Origin: Planctomycetaceae bacterium
GTDB taxonomy: Bacteria; Planctomycetota; Phycisphaerae; Phycisphaerales; SM1A02
Direction: 5' to 3'
Length of the DNA: 14,979 nt
Assembly (NCBI GenBank): GCA_002685335.1
Contig: NYWY01000061.1
Coordinates: 1-14,979, forward strand
This document shows positions 6,315 to 13,736 of this stretch, in pieces. Position 1 is the first letter of the stretch. Every line of letters begins with the position of its first letter. The notes below the pieces were generated by a model. The model had not been told where the DNA came from, made no database searches, and worked only from the letters and a program-made list of their open reading frames with translations. Made by a program: the position numbers and the translations under genes.

Positions 6315-9300
6315 AGATTTCCCGACGATTCACCAACAGCAGCAATGATGTCTTCGACTCGGTCGAGTGGACCACCCGCTCCAGCCGCATCAGCAATGCG
6401 GACGGCTCGCTCGTCTTCGAGATGAACGATGCGGAGATCCCCGCATCCTGGAGCCAGCTCGCCACCGACATCGTGGTCAGCAAGTATTTCCGAAAGGCCG
6501 GCGTCCCCCAGATGGACGCCAGCGGCAACCCGATGACCGACGAGACCGGCACCCCCGTCCTCGGTCCCGAACGCTCCGTGAAGCAGGTCGTCAATCGACT
6601 CGCGAGTTGCTGGCGGCACTGGGGCGAGCGGTACGGCTACTTCTCCACGCCGGCCGACGCGAACGCCTTCGAGGCGGAACTCGCCCACATGCTGGTCCAC
6701 CAGATGGCGGCCCCCAACAGCCCCCAGTGGTTCAACACGGGCCTCAACCTCGCCTACGGAATCACCGGTCCGGCCCAGGGTCACTTCATTCCCGATCACT
6801 CGACCGGTGAGGTCACCCTCGCCCCCGACGCCTACTCCCATCCCCAGCCCCACGCCTGCTTCATCCAGCGGGTGAGCGATGACCTGGTGGGCGAAGGCGG
6901 GATCATGGATCTCTGGACGCGAGAGGCTCGCCTCTTCAAGTACGGCTCGGGTACCGGAACCAACTTCTCGGGAATTCGCGGCGAGCAGGAGCCACTCTCG
7001 GGTGGCGGCCAGAGCTCGGGCCTGATGAGCTTCCTGAAGATCGGCGACCGGGCCGCCGGCGCGATCAAGTCCGGCGGCACCACCCGCCGGGCCGCCAAGA
7101 TGGTCTGCCTCGATCTGGACCACCCCGACATCGAATCCTTCGTCGACTGGAAGGTCTGCGAGGAGATCAAGGTCGCGGCCCTGGTCGAAGGGATGAAGCA
7201 TCTCGACGAAGGCCAGAAGAAGGTCGCCAACGACCTCGGACTGGTGCTCGACTACGACTTCAACGGCGAGGCGTACTACACGGTCAGCGGCCAGAACTCC
7301 AACAACAGCGTCCGCATCTCCGATCGCTTCTTCGATGCGATCGACGCCAACGAGGATTGGAACCTCATCCGCCGGACCGACGGCGAGATCCAGAAGTCCA
7401 TTCCCGCGAACGGGCTCTGGGAACGCGTCTGCTTCGCCGCGTGGAAGTGTGCAGATCCGGGGGTCCAGTACGACTCCACGATCAACGCCTGGCACACCTG
7501 CCCCGAGGGCGGCCGCATCAACGCGAGCAACCCCTGCTCGGAATACATGTTCCTCGATGACACGGCGTGCAACCTCGCCTCCATCAACCTCCTCAAGTTC
7601 TACGACAGCGAGAAGCGGGTCTTCGATCTCGACGGCTACGAGCATGCGATCGGTCTCTGGACCATCGTCCTGGAGATCTCGGTCCTGATGGCCAGTTTCC
7701 CGAGCGAAGAGATCGCTCGACGCAGCTGGAAGTACCGCACCCTCGGCCTGGGCTACGCCAACCTCGGTGCGATGCTCATGCAGGCGGGCATCCCCTACGA
7801 CAGTGACGAAGGCCGGGCGATCTCCGGTTCGCTCACCGCGATCCTCACCGGTCGCAGCTACGCCGCCAGCGCCCTGCTGGCCGCGGAGCACGGTCCCTTC
7901 GCCGGCTTCGAGAACAACCGCGAACACATGATGCGGGTGATCAGGAACCACCGCCGCGCCGCCCACGGCGTGGCCCGCGATTCCGGCGAGTACGAATCCC
8001 TGCGAATCACCCCGGTCCCCGTCGACCACGACGCGATCCGCGAAGCCGATCTCGCCAACTCCGTCGAGATGCTCGGCCGAGCGACCAGTGCCTGGGACGA
8101 CGCCCTCGCCTTCGGCGAGAAGTTCGGATTCCGTAACGCACAGGTCTCGGTGATCGCCCCGACCGGAACCATCGGCCTCCTCATGGACTGCGACACCACC
8201 GGAGTCGAACCCGACTTCGCCCTGGTGAAGTTCAAGAAGCTCGCCGGCGGCGGGTACTTCAAGATCGCGAACCAGTCGCTTCGCCCCGCCCTGGCCTCGC
8301 TCGGCTACGAGAACGAGATGATCGACGAGATCATCGCCCACGTCATGGGTCGGCTCGACCTCGGCGTGACGATGCCCCTGGAGGATGGAAGCCTCAATCA
8401 GGAGGGCACCACCTTCCGAGACTTCCTGGTCGGCAAGGGATACGACAGCGAGGCGGTCGTGGCGTTGGAGAACCAGCTCCCGACGGTCTTCGAACTCCGC
8501 TTCGCCTTCAACGCGTGGTCGATGCCGGCCTCGGTCCTCGAAGCGGCGGGCGTCGATCCGGAAGCCGCCCGGGCGGACATGGCCTTCGACGGCCTCAAGG
8601 CCCTCGGCCTCAACTCGGCCCAGTGCCACGCCCTGAACCGCACCATCTGCGGCACCCAGACCGTGGAAGGCGCACCGAACCTCAAGGACGAGCATCTCCC
8701 CGTCTTCGACTGTGCCAACAAGTGCGGCCCCGAAGGCCAGAGATTCATCGCCCCCGAGGGCCACATCCGAATGATGGCCGCAGCCCAGCCGTTCATCTCC
8801 GGCGCGATCTCCAAGACCATCAATCTTCCGCCGGAAGCCACGGTCGAGGAAATCGGCGAGTGCTACCGACTGAGCTGGGAACTCGGCCTCAAGGCCAACG
8901 CCCTGTACCGCGACGGTTGCAAGCTCAGCCAGCCCCTGAACACCTCCGCGGACGCGGAGAAGGACGACGACCTCGACGCCGATGACGCCTTGGAATCGTC
9001 CGGCGCCACCGAAGCCGCGGACTCGATGCTCGAAGCGAGCCTCGAGGCCGCGACGAAGGAGACCCGGGTCATCGAACGGGTGGTCGAGAAGGTCATCGAA
9101 CGTCCGATGCGACGTCGTCTGCCCGACACCCGCGATTCGCTCACCCACAAGTTCAACGTGGCGGGGCACGAGGGCTACCTCATCGTCGGCCTCTACGAGG
9201 ACGGCACGCCGGGCGAACTCTTCATCACCATGGCCAAGGAGGGCTCCACGATCGGAGGCCTCATGGACAGCCTCGGCACCGCGATCAGCGTCGCTCTGCA

Positions 9301-9877
9301 ATACGGCGTTCCGGTCCAGAGCCTGGTGACCAAGTTCGCCCACCAGCGGTTCGAACCGATGGGGATGACCACCAACAGCGACATCCCCTTCGCGAAGAGC
9401 CTCGTCGACTACATCTTCCGATGGCTCGGCATGCAGTTCGTGCCCGGATACCGAGAACAGAACACGCCGCGCAGGACGCCGGCGAGCACCCCGACCACCG
9501 AGGCCACCGAGACCTCGGGCGTCAACGTCAAGGAGGACACCACGTGCACAGATCCCTCATCTTCCGACGCCCCGGCGAAGACCGGCACCTCGCCGACGAC
9601 CCCGGTGACCGATCACTCGCCGTCGAGCGTCATGGACGGACGTTCGTCCTCTTCGCTCGAAGCCGAGGTGAAGGACACCGTGACGACGTCGCTGAATCCC
9701 GATGGCTCGGTATCGACCACCAGGACTCACAGCGAATCCGCTCGCTCGGTGCTCGACCAGTCCAATGCGGCACTCATGGGTGACGCCCCGGCGTGTGACA
9801 ACTGCGGATCGATCACCGTGCGGAACGGCACCTGCTACAAGTGCCTGAACTGCGGGAATTCGATGGGCTGCAGCTGA
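6311..9877 (+). CDS. nrdJ: Adenosylcobalamin-dependent (class II) ribonucleoside-diphosphate reductase
   Basis: A 1188-residue class II reductase that converts ribonucleotides to deoxyribonucleotides using a 5'-deoxyadenosyl radical from AdoCbl, oxygen-independently, in the cytosol. The (alpha/beta)10 barrel fills residues about 60-860. The redox pair is C183 (HACFIQRV) and C420 (DTACNLASINL). The radical site is N407/C409/E411 (NPCSEY). Further signatures are PNSPQWFNTGL, GSGTGTNFSGIRG, PTGTIGLLMDCDTTGVEP and AAAQPFISGAISKTINLP. An acidic linker (about 880-935) leads to a TSCPD domain (945-1045, HKFNVAGHEGYLIVGLYEDG). A Ser/Thr-rich segment (1048-1155) and a C-terminal Cys cluster follow: C1162, C1165, C1175, C1178, C1181, C1187, ending GCS. 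This cluster probably binds zinc and/or reduces the active-site disulfide. No N-terminal ATP-cone is visible. AAGGA lies 9 nt before the ATG. The gene is monocistronic: its terminator follows directly. Confidence 0.97.
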   Translation: MKISRRFTNSSNDVFDSVEWTTRSSRISNADGSLVFEMNDAEIPASWSQLATDIVVSKYFRKAGVPQMDASGNPMTDETGTPVLGPERSVKQVVNRLASCWRHWGERYGYFSTPADANAFEAELAHMLVHQMAAPNSPQWFNTGLNLAYGITGPAQGHFIPDHSTGEVTLAPDAYSHPQPHACFIQRVSDDLVGEGGIMDLWTREARLFKYGSGTGTNFSGIRGEQEPLSGGGQSSGLMSFLKIGDRAAGAIKSGGTTRRAAKMVCLDLDHPDIESFVDWKVCEEIKVAALVEGMKHLDEGQKKVANDLGLVLDYDFNGEAYYTVSGQNSNNSVRISDRFFDAIDANEDWNLIRRTDGEIQKSIPANGLWERVCFAAWKCADPGVQYDSTINAWHTCPEGGRINASNPCSEYMFLDDTACNLASINLLKFYDSEKRVFDLDGYEHAIGLWTIVLEISVLMASFPSEEIARRSWKYRTLGLGYANLGAMLMQAGIPYDSDEGRAISGSLTAILTGRSYAASALLAAEHGPFAGFENNREHMMRVIRNHRRAAHGVARDSGEYESLRITPVPVDHDAIREADLANSVEMLGRATSAWDDALAFGEKFGFRNAQVSVIAPTGTIGLLMDCDTTGVEPDFALVKFKKLAGGGYFKIANQSLRPALASLGYENEMIDEIIAHVMGRLDLGVTMPLEDGSLNQEGTTFRDFLVGKGYDSEAVVALENQLPTVFELRFAFNAWSMPASVLEAAGVDPEAARADMAFDGLKALGLNSAQCHALNRTICGTQTVEGAPNLKDEHLPVFDCANKCGPEGQRFIAPEGHIRMMAAAQPFISGAISKTINLPPEATVEEIGECYRLSWELGLKANALYRDGCKLSQPLNTSADAEKDDDLDADDALESSGATEAADSMLEASLEAATKETRVIERVVEKVIERPMRRRLPDTRDSLTHKFNVAGHEGYLIVGLYEDGTPGELFITMAKEGSTIGGLMDSLGTAISVALQYGVPVQSLVTKFAHQRFEPMGMTTNSDIPFAKSLVDYIFRWLGMQFVPGYREQNTPRRTPASTPTTEATETSGVNVKEDTTCTDPSSSDAPAKTGTSPTTPVTDHSPSSVMDGRSSSSLEAEVKDTVTTSLNPDGSVSTTRTHSESARSVLDQSNAALMGDAPACDNCGSITVRNGTCYKCLNCGNSMGCS

Positions 9878-9887
9878 TGTGATTCAA

Positions 9888-9930
9888 CGACCGCCTCGAA
9901 CGCCGAACGGCGTCGAGGCGGTCGTCGATT
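9888..9930 (+). terminator. Strong hairpin terminator of nrdJ
   Basis: Starting 10 nt after the nrdJ stop, CGACCGCCTCG plus ACGCCG (9888-9898, 9900-9905) pairs with CGGCGT plus CGAGGCGGTCG (9908-9924), giving 17 base pairs with one bulged A and an AA at the tip. A short T/C-rich tail follows (TCGATTCCTTCC) but not a clean T-run. Position and stability make it the likely end of the nrdJ transcript. A second small hairpin, GTCGACG/CGTCGAC (9937-9955), follows. Confidence 0.7.
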
Positions 9931-9986
9931 CCTTCCGTCGACGCACTCCGTCGACGGATCGGGATCGGTTCCGAGTCGGGTTTCGG

Positions 9987-10012
9987 CGTCTCTCCGACGA
10001 CGTCTCTCCGAC
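9987..10012. repeat. Short tandem duplication, two copies of CGTCTCTCCGAC
   Basis: The 12-mer CGTCTCTCCGAC occurs at 9987-9998 and 10001-10012, a period of 14 bp. It lies in non-coding DNA and has no evident function; it looks like a small local duplication. Confidence 0.5.
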
Positions 10013-10201
10013 CCCCGCGATGGAAGTGGATTTCGGTTCAGGTTCGAGACGGTCGACGAGTGGACGGACCCTCTCAACTGGTCGGTGACGCAGGGAAATG
10101 CGGACCCGACTCCCCTCAGTCTCCGCAGGGGTGGCCCTCTCCTCGAGTCTGCTTCCATCGCTTCTCTCTCTGACCGCCGCAATGGTGGTCACATCCCCTC
10201 G

Positions 10202-10240
10202 CCCCCGTCACGGCCGCCCACCGCCGCGACGGGGGTATTT
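10202..10240 (+). terminator. Terminator-like hairpin before the DUF1684 gene
   Basis: CCCCCGTC (10202-10209) pairs with GACGGGGG (10228-10235) around an inner CGGC/GCCG stem. TATTTCATT follows, giving a fair intrinsic terminator on the plus strand. No protein gene ends just upstream, so it either backs up the nrdJ terminator or ends an unannotated small RNA. Confidence 0.45.
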
Positions 10241-10273
10241 CATTCCGTACACATTCGGTCATCCCGTCGGATG

Positions 10274-10279
10274 TAGAAT
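10274..10279 (+). promoter_or_regulatory. Probable -10 hexamer TAGAAT, leaderless start of the DUF1684 gene
   Basis: TAGAAT lies 6 nt before the ATG at 10286 in an A/T-rich patch, and there is no ribosome site. Transcription would start at or beside the ATG, giving a leaderless mRNA. No good -35 is seen 16-18 nt upstream. Confidence 0.38.
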
Positions 10280-10285
10280 TTTCGA

Positions 10286-11131
10286 ATGCTCCAGGACACT
10301 CCCGAATCACATCTTCGTTGGATCGAACGCCGGGAACGCGACCTCCGAGACCCCGATGGCTGGCTTGCGCTGGTAGCGCTCCACTGGCTGCCGCCCGGAC
10401 GTTCGACGATCACCGCGACCGGCGAAACGACGGCGGACCGGCTGGTGCTTTCCGGCGCCCTCGCATCCCCGGCGGTCGTCCTGGAACTCGACGCCGAACG
10501 ACTCACGGTCAGCCCCGCCGACGGAGTCGACGCCACCCTCGATCGAGTGCCCCTGTCCCCCGACCGTCCCGTCCCGTTGAACGACGATCGATCAGGATCG
10601 CCGCCGGTGCTTCGGTTCGGAAGACTCCACGTCACCCACGTCCACCGCCAGAATCGCCCCGCGCTCCGAGTGCGAGACCGAGAGGCGCCGACCCTCGTGC
10701 GCTTCGGTGGCGTACCGCGATTCCCCTTCGATCCCACCGCGGTGGTCGATGCTCGATTCGAACCCGCCCCGCCCGACACCACCGTGCCGATCACCCTGAT
10801 CACCGAACACGTCGAGGATCATCCCGTCGCGGGCACGCTTCGATTCGACCTTGCCGGCACGGCGTGCGCTCTTCTGGCGGAACGAAGCGGGGACGGACTC
10901 TTCGTCGTCTTCGGTGACGCCACCAACCGCGTTGCCGGATCCGAGGGAACCTACGGCGGCGGACGATTCCTGAGCCTGCCGGGACCGGATCCGGACGGCC
11001 GGGTCAAGATCGATTTCAATCGGGCGGTGAACCCTCCCTGCTCGTTCACCTCCCACGCGACCTGCCCGACACCACCGGCTCCCAATCGTCTCCCACTGAT
11101 GATTCGAGCCGGTGAACGACGTCTCCTCTGA
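10286..11131 (+). CDS. DUF1684 family protein
   Basis: A 281-residue soluble protein without a signal peptide, matching the DUF1684 pattern along its whole length. It has an N-terminal W-rich part (RWIERRERDLRDPDGWLALVALHWLPPG, residues 11-38) and a middle segment with VHRQNRPALRVRDREAPTLVRFGGVPRFPFDP. The family's highly conserved C-terminus is present: FGDATN..GSEGTYGGGRFLSLP, then KIDFNRAVNPPCSFTSHATCP and PNRLPLMIRAGER. The family is widespread in bacteria and has no established function. The ATG at 10286 agrees with the family N-terminus and with the -10 six bases upstream. The Dabb lipoprotein follows 23 nt after the stop and is probably in the same transcript. The length is normal for the family and no defect is visible. 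Confidence 0.88.
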   Translation: MLQDTPESHLRWIERRERDLRDPDGWLALVALHWLPPGRSTITATGETTADRLVLSGALASPAVVLELDAERLTVSPADGVDATLDRVPLSPDRPVPLNDDRSGSPPVLRFGRLHVTHVHRQNRPALRVRDREAPTLVRFGGVPRFPFDPTAVVDARFEPAPPDTTVPITLITEHVEDHPVAGTLRFDLAGTACALLAERSGDGLFVVFGDATNRVAGSEGTYGGGRFLSLPGPDPDGRVKIDFNRAVNPPCSFTSHATCPTPPAPNRLPLMIRAGERRLL

Positions 11132-11154
11132 CTCCAGCCACCCCGGGAACCGAG

Positions 11155-11568
11155 ATGATGCCCAGCCGCCACCGAGCCCTGCCCCTCCTGTCCCTGACCG
11201 CCGTCGCCATCCTCGGAGGCTGCTCGACGAGGTCATCCGGCCCCGACGCCGCGACCTCAAACCTCAATCACGTCGTCCTGATCTCGCTGAAAAACGAAGC
11301 CGACGCGGAAGCGTGTGCGGCGGACTGCCGGGCGATGCTCGGATCCATCGACTGCGTGGACACTCTCTGGGTGGGAACCCCGGTCGATACCGGACGGTCG
11401 ATGGTCGATGACGACTACGAAGTGGGGCTTTGCGTCGGATTCGAGCGGCTCGAAGACCTCCAGACGTACCTTGATGCCCCCGCTCACGTTGATTTGGTGG
11501 AGTCATGGGGGCCTCGGGCCACCCGATTCCGAATCTTCGATGTCGGTCAGCCCCGTCTGGACCGATAG
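11155..11568 (+). CDS. Dabb-domain (stress-responsive alpha/beta barrel) lipoprotein
   Basis: A 137-residue protein with a lipoprotein signal: positively charged start (MMPSRHR), hydrophobic core, and lipobox LGGC with the lipidated Cys at 23. It should be anchored to a membrane on the outer face. Residues about 37-130 form a single Dabb domain (ferredoxin-like): LNHVVLISLK at the start, a short helix, DTLWVGTPV, DYEVGLCVGFERLEDLQTYLDAPAHVDLVE, and a final RFRIFDV strand. Dabb domains dimerise; no catalytic residues can be assigned. Two adjacent ATGs (11155, 11158) follow a weak GGGA. It lies 23 nt after the DUF1684 gene, which suggests co-transcription. Lipid-anchored Dabb proteins are, to my knowledge, common in planctomycetes, where their role is unknown. 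Confidence 0.8.
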   Translation: MMPSRHRALPLLSLTAVAILGGCSTRSSGPDAATSNLNHVVLISLKNEADAEACAADCRAMLGSIDCVDTLWVGTPVDTGRSMVDDDYEVGLCVGFERLEDLQTYLDAPAHVDLVESWGPRATRFRIFDVGQPRLDR

Positions 11569-11624
11569 AACGAAAGAGCGGTTGCCACGACGAGATCGAT
11601 AGAATCAGCGCCAGAAGGAAAACC

Positions 11625-12452
11625 ATGGCCATTCAGACTTCAGTCAAGCGAAGCTTCATCTACTGGAACCTGCTCTACCTCGTACTCTGCGGCGGGCTTG
11701 GTGCCTGGGGGGCGTATGACTACTGGGTGACGATTCCCGACCGGCAGGAGGCCGTGGCGGAATACAGCGGTCTGGTCGAGGAGCTTGCCAGCCTTGAGAT
11801 CCGGGGAAAGCTCTGGCAGCTCGCCGAGAAGCGACAGAGCGGCGTCGCCACTCCGGAGGAAGTCCAGGAGTTGCAGGAGTTGGAAACGGCGTTGCGGGAA
11901 GCCGGAACCACCGGTCCTCCGCCCCGCCTGACCGACGCCGAGCGAGTCCGGTACACCGAGATCAAGGATGTTCTCACCGTCGACTTCGAGAACACGCCGC
12001 CCGAGTCTCCCGCGAGTTACGACGGCTGGGTCAATCTGTGGGTCTACTTCGTCGGCTGCGGCATACTCGGAACCCCATGGTTCGTCTGGAAGTTGGTGTC
12101 CCGACGAGGCCAGACCTGGATCCTGGATGACGACGGCAGCCTGAAGACGCCGGATGGGACCTTCACCGCGGCGGAGATCATCGACATCGACATGTCGATC
12201 TGGATGAAGAAGTCACTGGCCAGGGTGGAAGTCGCCGGGCGGAACGAACCCATCGTTCTCGACGACTACGAATACCAGGACAGCTACCTGATCGTCGGCG
12301 CCCTGGCGAACCGCCTGTATCCCGACGAGTGGACCGAAGAAGCCAAACCCGCCAAGGACGCGACGGCGGCGGAAGACCCGGAACCCGGCGAGGAAGATGA
12401 TCCCTCGGAAGAAACCTCGTCGGCCTCCGACGTGGAAGCATCCAAGGACTGA
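11625..12452 (+). CDS. Two-helix membrane protein with external coiled coil, unknown function
   Basis: A 275-residue protein of no family I recognise. It has a first membrane segment (about 11-30, FIYWNLLYLVLCGGLGAWGA), then an extracytoplasmic, helical, Glu/Leu-rich region (40-120, with ELQELETAL) likely to form a coiled coil. A second membrane segment follows (about 135-157, WVNLWVYFVGCGILGTPWFVW). Next is a compact beta-rich cytoplasmic domain (160-233, TWILDDDGSLKTPDGTF...DSYLIVGALANRLYP) that resembles small PH-like bacterial domains; this last point is an inference. The C-terminal 40 residues are strongly acidic and disordered-looking. The ATG at 11625 has AAGGA about 5 nt upstream and is chosen over upstream in-frame starts that overlap the Dabb gene. 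A TAGAAT at 11600 could give it its own promoter. Confidence 0.75.
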   Translation: MAIQTSVKRSFIYWNLLYLVLCGGLGAWGAYDYWVTIPDRQEAVAEYSGLVEELASLEIRGKLWQLAEKRQSGVATPEEVQELQELETALREAGTTGPPPRLTDAERVRYTEIKDVLTVDFENTPPESPASYDGWVNLWVYFVGCGILGTPWFVWKLVSRRGQTWILDDDGSLKTPDGTFTAAEIIDIDMSIWMKKSLARVEVAGRNEPIVLDDYEYQDSYLIVGALANRLYPDEWTEEAKPAKDATAAEDPEPGEEDDPSEETSSASDVEASKD

Positions 12453-12516
12453 GGATCCCCCGGGAGCCTCTGACGGGCATTTTTCGCCCCTGTGGATGGA
12501 ACCGAAAGACCAGTTC

Positions 12517-12548
12517 AGCCGCCCCGCCGAATGACCGGCGGGGCGGCT
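12517..12548 (+). terminator. Perfect 13-bp GC hairpin after the membrane protein gene
   Basis: AGCCGCCCCGCCG (12517-12529) pairs fully with CGGCGGGGCGGCT (12536-12548) around an AATGAC loop, 65-96 nt after the stop at 12452. There is no T-run. A smaller GGGC/GCCC hairpin with a T-rich loop precedes it (about 12476-12490). It is probably the end of the 10286-12452 transcript. Because TATCAT (12550-12555) follows immediately and could be a -10 for the next gene, it may also insulate the two units. Confidence 0.55.
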
Positions 12549-12592
12549 GTATCATGGAGGATCCGCCAGACTCTTTCCGGAGCTTCGTTGAC

Positions 12593-13708
12593 ATGCGTGC
12601 CACCACCGAGCCGACCACGGCCCTTGAAAAGACCGATCGCTGCGGCGACCTTCCCCACCGTCCCCGCGTCCTCCTGGGCAAGATGGGGCTGGACGGCCAC
12701 GATCGCGGCGTCAAGTTGATCGCTCGTCTCCTGAGAGACAGCGGCATCCACGTGATCTACTCGGGACTCTGGCAGACTCCTCGAAGCCTGGCGATCGGCG
12801 CCCGGGACGAAGATGTCGACTGCATCGCGTGCTCGATGATGAGCAACTCGCACCTGGTCCTGGTCCCCAAGCTCCTGGACGAGCTCCGGTCGCTCGGCCG
12901 GCCGGACATCACGATCAACGTGGGCGGCATCATTCCCCACGAGGACGTCACGACCCTCCGGGAGTCCGGGGTGAAGGAGATCTTCCACACCGGCACCAGC
13001 ATGGATGAGATCGTGGAGAGCGTTCGCCGCTCGGTCAGCCCCTACACCGCTCCCGCCTTCTCGGATTCCAACGCCGATCTCGCACGACTCCTGAGTCTCG
13101 CCCACGCTGGCAGTCCGACCACCGACGCCCCGCGGGCACGCCCGAAACGAGTCATCGGTCTCACCGGTGCACCCGGCGCCGGGAAAAGCACCCTGGTGGC
13201 CGCGATGGCGAATGAAGCGGTGCGCCGAGGCGAAAAGGTCGCGGTGGTGGCCTTCGACCCCATGAGCCCGATCACCAGCGGCGCGCTGCTGGGCGATCGT
13301 CTGCGGGTCGACTTCAACGCGGTCGACGACAAGGTCTTCTATCGCAGCCTCGCCATCGTGGGCGAGGACTATGCATCACTCCCTGACATCATCGAACTGG
13401 TGGGCGGTGCCGGCTGGGACACCCTGTTGATCGAGACCGTCGGAGCGGGCCAGAACGACGTGGCGATCCGCGAGCACGTGGATCTCACCGCGGTGGTCGT
13501 GGTCCCCGGTATGGGCGATTCGGTGCAGATGGACAAGGCGGGGATCCTCGAGATCGCCGATCTCTTCGTGGTCAACAAGGCCGATCACGCGGGCGAGCAC
13601 CAGCTGGTACGGGAGCTCATGGACATCGCCGAAGGGAGACCGATCCACGAAACGGTCGCGACCGAAGGCAAGGGCGTGGTGGAACTCCTGGAACGGCTGC
13701 TCGGATGA
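12593..13708 (+). CDS. Cobalamin-binding domain fused to MeaB/ArgK-type G protein (no mutase barrel)
   Basis: A 371-residue two-domain protein. Residues about 24-150 are the B12-binding fold of methylmalonyl-CoA mutase: RVLLGKMGLDGHDRG with cobalt-ligand H36 in DxHxxG, then YSGLWQTP, SMMSNSHLVLVPKLLDEL, INVGGIIPHEDV and IFHTGTS. Residues about 187-371 are a MeaB-type GTPase: P-loop GAPGAGKST (192-200), FDPMSPITSGALLGDR, switch II ETVGAGQND (281-289), NKAD (328-331). MeaB proteins load and protect AdoCbl on acyl-CoA mutases. IcmF has the order B12 domain - G domain - mutase barrel; here the barrel is missing. The region after NKAD is also short (about 40 residues), lacking the MeaB dimerisation arm. 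It would act with a separate mutase subunit. The start at 12593 has GGAG 10 nt upstream; an ATG at 12554 would add 13 residues but overlaps a -10-like TATCAT. Confidence 0.88.
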   Translation: MRATTEPTTALEKTDRCGDLPHRPRVLLGKMGLDGHDRGVKLIARLLRDSGIHVIYSGLWQTPRSLAIGARDEDVDCIACSMMSNSHLVLVPKLLDELRSLGRPDITINVGGIIPHEDVTTLRESGVKEIFHTGTSMDEIVESVRRSVSPYTAPAFSDSNADLARLLSLAHAGSPTTDAPRARPKRVIGLTGAPGAGKSTLVAAMANEAVRRGEKVAVVAFDPMSPITSGALLGDRLRVDFNAVDDKVFYRSLAIVGEDYASLPDIIELVGGAGWDTLLIETVGAGQNDVAIREHVDLTAVVVVPGMGDSVQMDKAGILEIADLFVVNKADHAGEHQLVRELMDIAEGRPIHETVATEGKGVVELLERLLG

Positions 13709-13736
13709 GCCTCGCCTCGATGAAGACTCTGAAGAC

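Larger units (their letters stand above)
9925..10285. other. Non-coding region with several hairpins; possible small RNA
   Basis: About 360 bases between the nrdJ terminator and the DUF1684 gene without a credible protein gene. The open frames here are Arg/Ser/Pro-rich, lack well-placed ribosome sites, and run through hairpins. Visible stems: GTCGACG/CGTCGAC (9937-9955), GCGGA..GACT/AGTC..TCCGC (10100-10126), TGACCGCC/GGTGGTCA with one G-U pair (10172-10192), then the terminator-like hairpin at 10202-10235. A small RNA ending at that hairpin is possible, but short stems are common by chance at this GC content. Confidence 0.3.

Noticed and set aside
6215..9343. 1042-codon open frame on the minus strand opposite nrdJ
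   Set aside because: It is antisense to an unambiguous nrdJ. Its composition (Val/Glu/Gly/Asp/Arg rich, no domain) is what strong G/C third-position bias of the sense gene produces on the opposite strand.
10098..10376. 92-codon frame starting MRTRLPSVSAGVALSSS, with a signal-peptide look
   Set aside because: It crosses a terminator-like hairpin and overlaps the DUF1684 gene out of frame. The only ribosome-site-like AGGGAA is too close to the ATG.
10748..10762. GGTTCGAAT T-loop-like sequence on the minus strand
   Set aside because: It lies inside the DUF1684 coding sequence, and no acceptor, D or anticodon stems can be found around it.
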